Shown in pieces: positions 32,604-42,731 of a DNA stretch of 64,000 nt (position 1 is the first letter of the stretch; every line of letters starts with the position of its first letter). The DNA is from Plantago major (taxonomy: Eukaryota > Streptophyta > Magnoliopsida > Lamiales > Plantaginaceae), in contig CM048839.1 in the NCBI GenBank assembly GCA_026545765.1, positions 42,950,677 to 43,014,676 on the forward strand, read 5' to 3'. The notes under the pieces were generated by a model. That model worked only from the letters and a program-made list of their open reading frames with translations. It was not told where the DNA came from and searched no databases. Made by a program: the position numbers and the translations under genes.

Positions 32604-35600
32604 CAGAATGCCTCATGGACTAAAGCACAATGGCTATTTGATAGAGGATGCGGAAAGCACATGACAGGAGACAAAGCAAATCTGGTTGATTACAAAGCTT
32701 GCAACACAGGACCAAATATCAGATTTGCTGGAGGAGAATTAAATCCCTCTCTGGGATTTGCAACGTCAAATTGGGGACTTTAACAATCACTGACGTATTA
32801 CATGTTAAGGATTTGAAATATAATCTATTTAGCATGAGCCAATTTGCAGACAAGGGTTTTACTATAAAATTCAAAGCTAACATCGCAAACTAATTGACAA
32901 TGAGTCAAAGGCATACCTTAGTTGGTCGGCGAAAGACGGTCTTTATGTTGCCGATTGGGCATCCGCCACAATCAAGAATGTCTCATGGTGAGTCAATCTG
33001 TCACACGTAAGAGCACCGGTTATGGCACAAAAGAATGAGTCACTTGAACTTCAAAACTCTGAATAGACTTGCCAAGAAAGAGTTAGTGGTTGGCCTTCCC
33101 AACATCTTCGTAAAGGAAGGTATCGTTATGCCCGCCGATGGGGAAACAATCTAAGATCTCTTTCAAGTCCAAAATCGACACTCTAGTGTTAGACCAACGC
33201 AACTTTTACACATGGATCTTTTGAATCATCTCAGAATAGGTATGCAGGAAAGAAGTTTGGTCTGGTTGTTGTAGATGACTTCTCAAGATTCACTTGGGTT
33301 GTCTTTCTGAAACACAAATCTGATGCCAGGGTGGAGATACCAAACTTGCTGAAAAAGCTTGAAGTCATGAAATCAGAACAGACCATGGTACTGAGTTTGT
33401 CAACCAGTACATAAAGGAGTTTTGTACCTGCAAAGGTATACAACACCAACTTTCCTCAGTAAGAACACGTCAACAAAATGGTGTTGCAGAAAGGAAAACA
33501 ACCCTTAAAGAAGCCGCAAGGACAATGCTAGGCGAATCGAAATAAGTGAAATTTATTGGGTTGAAGCTGTAAACACAGCTTGCTACACTCAAATCAGATG
33601 TTTGATAAACAAACACCATGACAAGACCCCTTATGAAATCTTGGTTGGTAGACCCCCTAATATCAAACATCTGAGAGTATTTGGTTGTAGATGTTTTGTT
33701 TTAAACAATGGGAAAGATTATCTGAGAACATTTCAACCAAAGGCAGATGAAGGTGTTTTTCTTGGTTATTCCACAAATAGCAAAGCCTACAGAGTTTACA
33801 ACAAAAGAACAAAGAAAATTGAAGAATCAATGCATGTTGTATTCTATGAAGGAAATAAGAAAACACCTCCTAATGATGAACTCTCAGAAAGGTTCAAAGA
33901 ACTATTACTGAGGGATTCTAAAGAAGAATCCTCAGAAAGGAGAAACATCATTATGGAAAGTGAGGATGACTGACGAGAAAAGCTTGAAATGCCTAGTAAC
34001 AACAAGATGACTCACGGACATGATGAGGAATTTCCTATGAGTTTTCCGTAAATGGAACAAATTCGAGAACCTTCATCATGAAGAGGTATCTGAAAATAAA
34101 AATGCTGAAATGCATGTTCCAGATATCTCTAACACTGAAAAAGTGTCAGATATCCATGACATTTCCCATATGTCAGATATCTTAGATACTGAAAAAGTAT
34201 CAAATCAAAATCTTAGTGATTCACATTCAGATCACGTGGATATTGATCCTACTAGCACTAAACCTATGATGAGATGGATCAAAGATCATCCTGCAAAGGA
34301 TATAATTGGACCAATTAATGAGGGTGTTAGGACTAGGAGAGCAATAGCTGAAAATGCTAACTCTCTCTTTGGATGTTTCATCTCGAATATTGAACCTAAA
34401 AATATAGAAGAAGCATTAGGAGACCAAGACTGGATCTCTGCAATGCAAGAAGAGTTGGATCAATTTGAGAGAAACAAAGTCTGGAAACTAGTTCCATTTA
34501 TAGAAGGAATATCTGTGATTGGAACTAAATGGGTTTTCAGAAACAAGATGAATGAATTTGGAGAAATAACCAGAAACAAAGCAAGATTGGTTGCCAAGGG
34601 ATTTACCCAGACTGAAGGCTTAGACTTTGACGAGTCATATGCACCAGTTGCCAGATTGGATGCAATAAGACTCTTTCTAGCCTTCTTGACTCATAAAGAT
34701 TTCAAAGTTTATCGATGGATGTCAAAAGTGCATTCTTAAACGGTGAACTTGCGTAAGAAGTTTATGTTGAGCAACCACCGGCTTTGAAGTTTCCTCGTAA
34801 AGTAAAATGGTCTATAAACCATGTAAAGCTCTGTATGGACTAAAACAGGCTCCAAGAGCATGGTATGACACTTTGGCCAGGTACCTTCTGGAAAGTGGTT
34901 TCAAAAAAGGTGAAGTTGATAAAACTTTATTTACCTTAAATCATGACGGGAAACTACTCTTAGTTCAAGTATATGTTGATGACATCATATTTGGATCTAA
35001 GGACAAGCAACTTTGTAATGACTTTGCAAATCTCATGAAAAGCAAGTTTGAGATGAGCATGATGGGAGAAATGAATTATTTCCTAGGATTGCAAGTCAAG
35101 CAACTCAATGATGGAATATTCATTAGTCAAACAATGTATGCAAAAGATATGCTCACAAAATTCAATCTTAAGCCTTCTGAAAAGAATGCTAAGATACCTA
35201 TGAGCATTGGAACCAAAATGACCTATACTGAATCAGATAAGAGTGTTGAAGAACATAAGTATAGGAAATTGATAGGTTCACTACTTTACCTCACTGCAAG
35301 TAGACCTGATATTCAATATGCCGTTGGAGTATGTGCTAGATTTCAGACAAATCCAATGCAAACACACTACAACATTGCTATGAAAATATTAAGGTATGTA
35401 AAGGTACAGAGATGTAGGATTGTGGTATCCTAAAGAAAGTGGATTGAGTTTATTGGGTACTCGACGACTATGCTTTGGATCACGCTGATAGGAAAAGCAC
35501 CTCAGAACTTGTCGGTTTCGGGTACTAGACTTATCTCATTGTTTAGCATGAATCAAAAGTCAATTGCATCTTCTACCAGAGGTGAATATATTGTCTTTGG

Positions 35601-35911
35601 GTTGTTGTGCAACACAAATTATGTGGATACAACAACAACTTAAAGACTATGGACTCGATGAGAAGAAAACTCCCATTTTCTGTGACAACACAAGTGCTAT
35701 TGTGATTACACAGAATCCTAAATTTCATGCCAGAACAAAGCACATTGATGTTAGACATCACTTCATCAGAGACCATGTTGAAAAGGGCAATATAGAGATA
35801 CTCAAGATTGATCAAGACCAACTTGCAGATATCTTCACTAAGCCACTACAAGAAAGTAGATTCTTAGCCTTAAGACATAGTCTTGGACTAATGGAACTAC
35901 CAATGAACTGA
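32604..35911 (+). pseudogene. Element A pol: protease, integrase, RT, RNase H
   Basis: The protease site reads WLFDRGCGKHMTG; the catalytic DSG is DRG here, so it is inactive. GAG_pre-integrase and integrase follow with frame breaks (TDHGTEFVNQYIKEF and a QQNGVAERK-like glutamate motif near 33470-33500), then the SH3-like HLRVFGCRCFVLNNGKDYL. RT (RVT_2) spans about 34260-35420 with [40 protein letters not shown] and catalytic YVDD (about 34975-34986); a frameshift lies near 34725. RNase H is damaged at 35430-35560, but the tail DNTSAIVITQNPKFHARTKH to MELPMN is open to the stop at 35909-35911. Domain order PR-IN-RT-RH defines Ty1/copia. Confidence 0.9.
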
Positions 35912-35920
35912 AAGAGTTCA

Positions 35921-36127
35921 GGTATCTGGAACGGGCATCCAGAGAAGAGATATCTGGAACGGGCATCTAGAGAAGAGGTATCTGGAACGGGCATCCAGAG
36001 AAGAGGTATCTGGAACGGGTATCCAGAAAAGAGAAAAGAGAAAACTGGAACGGGTATCCAGAAGTCAAAAAGGCTAAAGAGCAAAAAGACAGCTTGAGAT
36101 CTCTGAGACGGGAACTCAGATATCTGA
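35921..36127 (+). repeat. ACRGGNA-loop hairpin array between pol and the 3' gene (element A)
   Basis: Six units beginning 10 bp after the pol stop codon. Five are of the type TCTGGAACGGGCATCCAGA, with spacing of about 28 bp and GAAGAG linkers; one is TCTGAGACGGGAACTCAGA. The stems change in pairs (GGA/TCC versus GAG/CTC) while the loop is nearly constant. Element B has four related units in the same place. No known function. Confidence 0.9.
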
Positions 36128-36558
36128 ATCAATCTGCAAACGGAGAACACACAGGAGAATAGTACAACTATCTGCAGTCAACTACTCTCTTGAAATTCGC
36201 ATTGTTTCTATCTCGATGAAAAACTTGGAAAAATCCCAAGTATAAGACAGATTCAGATGCAAACATTGTTCTTGGTCATACAAAGACGCGATTCAGATAG
36301 CTAATAGCCAAAATTCATTAAATGGGCACAATTACACTTGTTGATTGTGATCATTGCTGAAGAAGCAATGGTGACCCTTGATGAAATTAAGCGATTGATC
36401 CAGCGGTGGAAATTAACTCAAGAATAGTGGATCTGAAATTCGACATGGCTCACTAAGCATTTAATGCCGAACTAGCTTTTGCTCACGCCGCTTGCAAATC
36501 ACAGATACGCATACACAAAAATCAATTTGTATGTATTTGTCTGTTGGGATTCAACTGC

Positions 36559-36568
36559 TATATATATA
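36559..36568 (+). promoter_or_regulatory. Putative internal promoter TATA box of the 3' gene (element A)
   Basis: TATATATATA within GCTATATATATAGGATTTTG, about 200 bp before the ATG at 36760. Element B has GCTATATATATATGATTTTG about 180 bp before its ATG, and the upstream block AAAATCAATTTGTATGTAT is shared. Conservation between two diverged copies suggests an internal Pol II promoter; no transcript evidence is available. Confidence 0.55.
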
Positions 36569-36759
36569 GGATTTTGGCATAGGAAATCACTTTTGCCTAA
36601 TCCGAAAACTCATCTTGCACAAAAATAGCAAATCCTTCTCTTGATTCTCTGCAAAACCTTCTACAATCTCTGCAAATCAAGATTAAGTTTTTCTGCAAAG
36701 AATTACTAAATCAAATCTCTTTCAAACACCAATTTCAAATCCCTACACTATATAAAGAG

Positions 36760-39700
36760 ATGGCCTCCAAGAACTCTTCAACACAAAAATCCCAATCCTC
36801 CACTGGTATCTTTGAAAAGCAAGCACGAGTTGTTATTGTGAACAACCGACTGGTAGGAAATTTTAATCCTGACCATTGGACTTCAAATCACAGAATGATT
36901 TGGGGTGGTGCCATGGTTGAGGAATACCTCTCTGCTGCAATAGAGAACCAAACCGACAGAAATTGATTCTTGACATGCTTGAAAAGGCACAAATCAAGGG
37001 TTTTCTATCTGCTCGCCCTAGTGGAATTTCATCACTCGATGTGTTGGAATTCCACAACAACTCCAGGATTATTTCCTGTGTTTCTGAAGGCACTGAAATA
37101 GTGTCTGTTAAAACCTCAGTCCAAGGAAAGGAAATCCTTCTGGACTTAACAACTTTCTTTAAGTTGTTTGAGTTTCAAAATCTTGGAAAGGATTTTGAAA
37201 TAAACACCAAGGATGATGAACTCCTTGAAGGTGTTAAAGAACTTTACAGTGACGTATGTGATCTTGAAAAATCAGATACACCCACTGAGTTCAAGCTTGC
37301 TGACATCCGAACCAGACATTTGTTGGTTCACTGGGATGTACTGGCTTGCATTCTTCACAGATGCTTTGATGGTCTACAAGGAGGTGCTGACCAGATAAGC
37401 CAAGAACGTTGGATGATGATGTTCTTGCTGAATCAACAAGACAAAAGGCTGGAAAACCCTTTTAACTGGGGAAAGTACGCCTTTCTGAAGTTTGTGAAGA
37501 AGATTCAAGGCTTCGAGCCTAAGATTACCAAAGGACTAGCTGAGCCAAAGGCCACAGTAGGTTATGGTCTGAAGATATGCTACTTACTGGAAAAGCTTGG
37601 CATTGAGCTCAGAGAGACGGCTGAAATAGCCAACAGTAACCTACTCTACAAATATGAGTATACAAACTTGATGAAAAAGGTTACTGGATCTCAGAAAGGT
37701 TCTAAGAAGCGAAAGTCTGAAAAGGTATCTGAAGAAAAGGTTGCGACCAAGAAGCCCAGAACTTCAAGAAAGAAGTCTACTGGCAAATCAGAAGACACAC
37801 CCAAAGAGGTTGTCAATTCTCAGATATCTGCAGGCATTGTCGATGAACTGATAAAGGCAGATGAACTCATCAATGCTGCAAAAGAGTTATCAACTACTGA
37901 ACAAGTAGACTCAGCAAGAGAAAGTGCTTTCAGAAATGTTGCGACTAATGCAGAAAGCCTTGCTGAAGAACTCACAAATGCTGCCAAAAGTGGTGAAAAA
38001 CACCAAGCCCTATCTGCAGAAACCGCAGGAATAATGGACCAATCAGTTCCCAATACTGATGAGAGCTCTGACGATGAAGATGATGAACTAGTCATCTCTC
38101 AAGTACTAGAAAGAACAAAGAGGGCTAAGGTTACTGAAACAGTAACTGGTGATAAGGTATCTGAAGAAGAACCTACACCACAGGTTGCTGAACCTATAGC
38201 AAAGGTTGTTGGTGCAAACACTTCATCAGGGAATATTTCTCTTGCACAACTTCAAAAAGCCCTGATGAGTGGTATCTTAGTGCTGGCAGATGCTGATGGA
38301 AACACCACATCTAAAAGTCTGGAAGAACGTTCAAGTGATCAATCTTCTGCTTCCAGACAACCACAACCACAACAGCCACAAGTGGTTGATGAAATGGTAA
38401 ATGAACTCCATTTCGACTTACCAAAGAATGCAAGATGTCAAGAAAATCTCGCAAAAAGAGCAGTTCTAACTCACTAAGAGGGATCAAACTGAGACATCTA
38501 CTCAGAATGATCAACCAAGGGAGGCAACTGAGTTGCATACTCAGGAAAGGTGTGAAGTACCAGAAACTTCAAGCAAAGAAACTGCACTGGGACAAGACGA
38601 CCAATGTATAGAAAGGTCACAAGTTCCAGAGACCAATCAGCCTGAAACTGCTCAGGTAACTGACTGGTTTAACTCTTACCATGTGAAAATTTTTATGCTT
38701 ATAAATCTTGTCACTCATAGAATTTCTTTGTTACAGGCTGAGTTAGAAACACAGAAACAAGAGGAAGCTGAAAAGCTTACCTCAGAAACTGAGAAGGAGG
38801 TTTCCTCAACCTCGCCTCTTAAGACATCTGAGCCTGTGTCACAGGTAATAATGGATTCTTAAGATAACACTTCTTCAGTTATAAGCTTATGTGCTTAATC
38901 TTTGAAATAAATGTTTCTAACAGGCTCCAACTGAGATGGAAGAAGATAAGGCAGAAATGCCAGAGACAAACCCAGAGACCAACAAGGTTTCAGAAGAACA
39001 CATCACTGAGCCTTCTAGCATGAAGGTATATGACAAATCAAGTGATAAGTATTCTTCGACTAGGGTTATTTCATATCTCTTCTAAAAATATTCAATACTT
39101 TCTACTTACAGGATCAATCAGAAGTAGAAATGCACGGGGACAAAGTTGCAACATCCCCTGCATCAATGGAAATTGATGAAGCCCCCAAGGCAACATCACC
39201 TGAAAGAACACCAGAGACTGCGAAAGTTTCTGAGAAAAATGACTCTGAGCTTCCTATTGAGGAAGTAAGTAACTCAGAACTCATTAAAGCATATACTTGC
39301 ACAGTTTCTTTCAAACAATTTCCTAAGTATTGGATCATTTTATTACTCAGGTTCAAGAAAGAAAGGTTGATGAGGAACAGACTTCCAAGTCTCCACCTCA
39401 CACCAAGATATCTGAGACACCCATTGTCTCAGTGGTTCACGTATCTGAGCCTGATGTTCATACTCAGGTAACTTAGAAACTAAACTACACTTATACTCAG
39501 ATATCTACAAAAGTTTTGAAACTCACTCAAAACTCTTTCTTTCAGGCTCAAACAGATGCAAAGCAGGTTCCCATTAAAGAAACAAGGGACCTACTTCACT
39601 TCTTCAAAGCTCACACCCTGCCAAAGCATATTCAATGCTTCAAGAAATGGCAGAAGTTAAGGTGCTCTGATCTCTCTGAAATATTGAGAATCACAGATCA

Positions 39701-42345
39701 ACCAATCAAACGAGCACGAGCTCTTGACTTGGAGACATATATCCATGCAATGTTCCCTACCGAACAGTACACAGTTGCGACCTTATTGCATAAGGATTTC
39801 TCCAAAGAAGTGGCGCATAGTTTGATACATGCCTTTGAACAGGCAGATGGTCAGACAAGATTACAGATGGCATTCAAGCCAGTCCTGCCCCAGACTCTGC
39901 AATTTATACCTTCCGAACAAGAAGAAGTTAATGGGCAGAAGATCACTATCCCGGAGGTGATCAATCTTGTATCTGAAGATGATGAGGAGGAAGAAATGAA
40001 TGAAAATTACTTTGATGAACCTCCCACTGACCATCACCAAAAGGATGATAATGACAAAAAGGATGATGATGATGCCCCTGCACCAGGGACCGGAAGAATT
40101 TCACAAAGAAACAATGCCTCAGCTGCTGAAAAGCAAACTGAGAAGACTTCACAGAAAACTCCGTCTTCATCACCTCAGAAATCTACTCATCCATCTTCCC
40201 AACACGCAGTTACTACTGGACAAGTAGTTGAGCTTTCTGAAGAAACCGATTAGAAAATATTAAACACTCAAACCAGATCTGCTCAACTCAGACAACTGTT
40301 GGAAGAAGAACAACAGCTCCATCTTCAACTGGAAGATCAAATAGCTAAATCCAGAGACAAGCTTGATCAACTACAAGATCAATACTTACAAGAAATGATT
40401 GCTTACTCTGAGGTTAAAGAGCTACGGATGTCAGGCATGATATCACCAAAGAACTCGATACTGAAGAAGTATCTGAAGTCAAGCATGATGCTAAGGCTGC
40501 ATCATCTTCAAAAGAAGTACCATCCTCCTCCCATAAAGGAAAGAAACCAATCTCTGAGATGGTTGCTGGACTCGATACAATCGATGAAAATGTCCAAGAG
40601 GATGAAGATCACTGGGCTGATTATTCAGATGATGAAGAAGACAGGACTTTGGCAGAGCACCGCAATGAACATCTAGCGGTTTCTCACTTGAAAAGGAAGC
40701 TGATTGCTCCTACAATTTTCAGCAAACTGCCAAATGGTCACTCCAATGAATACATGAACAGGTACCAAGTCCTGGCTACTCTGAACAAGGAGATGTCTTC
40801 ACAGAACAAAGAAGTAATTGCCTCCGTCCCCTCTGAAATGAGAAAGTTCACTGAGCTCATCACTCAGAGAACAACTAGCATAGTCATTGCTCAGAAAGAC
40901 CTGGGAATGATAAGGGATGATGATGCGTCTTTAGCTGAAAAAGCTTTCCAAGAGGCAAGTTACACTGTTGGAAAAGCAGATGCCATCCTAGGCCCATTAG
41001 CAGAGTTCACTGATAAGGACAATGGACTTATCAAGCAAAATCAGGAGCTCAAAGCCGAACTTCAGAAGTTGGTCACTGCCTATAATTATTTACAAGGGCA
41101 TTTTAACACTCTCTCAGATTCCTTTATGAGACTGAGTCAGCCAACAATGACTAAGGGGGAAACAATGTACAAATCTGGACCTCAAAGTCAGGGGGAATGG
41201 GAAGAAGGAGAAGAAAACAAGAAGAAATCTGGTGCGGCTCAGAAAGGAAGAAGAAACATGAAAACTTCCCAGCCACCACTCAGAATCAATGAACCCTCCT
41301 CAAGCCAAGCTGCTTCCCAGAAACCTACTGAAGGAACTAAAATGATAACAAGGGCCATGGCACAGAAACCTCCAAGGAGTACCAAGGCTCCAAGGAGAAG
41401 ACAAGTTAAAGGGATTGATGAATCTTCTGAAGAAGAAGAAGAAGGTCAAATCAAGTCCCTGGGCCATGAAGAAGGCTGTAAAACTCTCACAAGATCTAAT
41501 CTTGATAATGATGAGGAAACTGATGAAGATGAAGCTCCTCTTCACAGAAAAAGGAAAATTGAAAGCCTATCTGAGCCCATAGTTGCAAAGCCCCTAGCAG
41601 CTAAAACACCCTCTGGAAATACCAAGTCTATCCAGGGTGGTGGTTCTTCAAGCAACAACCCCAAAGAGAATTCAAGACAGAGAAGGAACAGACTGAGAGC
41701 TGAGCAAAGACAAAGTCAACTTCCACTCAGGCCAGAAGAAGCCAAAATAGAGTATGTGAAGTATGGCAATGATTCCTCTGTCTACAGTGCATCAATCAGA
41801 AAAATGGCTATTGGATTCTGGAACTTAAGCATCTATTGGTAAATTCAAGATTTCCAGAACCAATCCATAAACAACTTATGGCATGGAGAAAAGATAAGCC
41901 AACCTTGATCAACGCCAATCACATTAAAGCCTGGTTGGATTTTGAAGTTGTCAAGAGAATCAGCCATGAGAAAGGACCTCTCGATGAATGTCCATATGGA
42001 AAGCCGATGATGTGCATGTAATCGAATATCACAGGAACAGGCACAAGAGCAAGACTCGCTGTAGAACCCTATGAATCGTTCTATCTAACTGAAGAGCAAT
42101 ACAAGGGTGACATCAGATATCTAAAGATTATCTACGAATACTTCAAGCTTTCAGATATCAGAATAGAGCATGCCTGGAAGTGGGGAAAGTATCTGTGGGT
42201 CAAACATTTTGTCAAGAAAAATCCTACCAAAACCTACAAAGAGGTCTGTGGATTTGCCAGAGACACAGAGATGCTCGTCAGAACTCTTCTCTATGACTAT
42301 TCTGATGACATCAAAAGGTTTGGAGATAGGAAATTTGCAGACTGA
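36760..42345 (+). pseudogene. Element A 3' gene (env position), six exons, unknown function
   Basis: Exons: 36760-38655, 38737-38844, 38924-39025, 39112-39264, 39351-39467 and 39546-42345. All five introns (78-86 bp) are GT-AG and phase 0. Exon 1 encodes NFNPDHWTSNHRMIWGGAMV and AQIKGFLSARPSGISSLDVL, then IRTRHLLVHWDVLACILHRC and RWMMMFLLNQQDKRLENPFN, a globular part that resembles the plant transposon protein domains often predicted in Lamiales. A Lys-rich, then acidic tail follows. Exons 2-5 encode Glu/Ser/Thr/Pro repeats (PETxxVSE). Exon 6 has a globular start (FFKAHTLPKHIQCFKKWQKL), an acidic stretch, coiled coil (LLEEEQQLHLQLEDQIAKSR), basic regions and a conserved C-terminal domain (LMAWRKDKPTLINANHIKAW to YLKIIYEYFKLSDIRIEHAW). 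No signal peptide or membrane segment is evident. Frameshifts at about 36963, 38475, 40430 and 41780 and a TAG at 40251 inactivate it. Confidence 0.75.
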
Positions 42346-42721
42346 TCTACAGATATACAGTTGAAGACTTGAAGAAGATTGAAGACTTGAAGACTAGTTT
42401 ATTAGGATGTTTACTTGGAGCTTGGTTACTCCTGTTGTCCTGATTTACTACGTAGTTTTTGTTGTATTTTTGCTGACTGAGCTTAACTGTATTATGTATT
42501 GAAGTTATCTGTAATCTTTATTTGTAACTTATCTGAAGAACTTACTCTCAGATAGTAATCTATAAAAGATAACTTGTCAGCAAAGATCACACCTTGTGAT
42601 TTGGTTGATGTTTACTTTCTACACTTAATTAAATAATTTGAAGATCTTAAGAAAGGATTAAGTGTTGGATTGTTCACCCATCCAGATTTGTAATAGGTAA
42701 GATAGTCATCGTTGACTGATT

Positions 42722-42731
42722 GGGGGAAATT
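42722..42731 (+). promoter_or_regulatory. Element A polypurine tract
   Basis: GGGGGAAATT abuts the 3' LTR start TGTTGGG at 42732. Element B has the longer AAAAAGGGGGAAATT here, so A appears to have lost a CAAAAA-type block. Primes plus-strand DNA synthesis in LTR elements. Confidence 0.8.

Noticed and set aside
32400-32610. An intron from CAG|GTATCT (about 32402) to GTGCAG (32606) that would bypass the conserved TAA
   Set aside because: Both sites are conserved in B, but joining them changes the reading frame and runs into a stop in B, so this exact splice cannot make Gag-Pol.
34110-34210. Repeats of VSDIHDIS / MSDILDT in A pol as a separate gene
   Set aside because: This is the variable linker between integrase and RT and is partly present in B; the repetition follows from the AGATATC motif.
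36747-36756. TATATAAAG directly before the ATG of the 3' gene in A as its TATA box
   Set aside because: It lies only a few bases before the ATG, so transcription would start inside the coding region; B has TATTTAAAG there. The TATA at 36559 is better placed.
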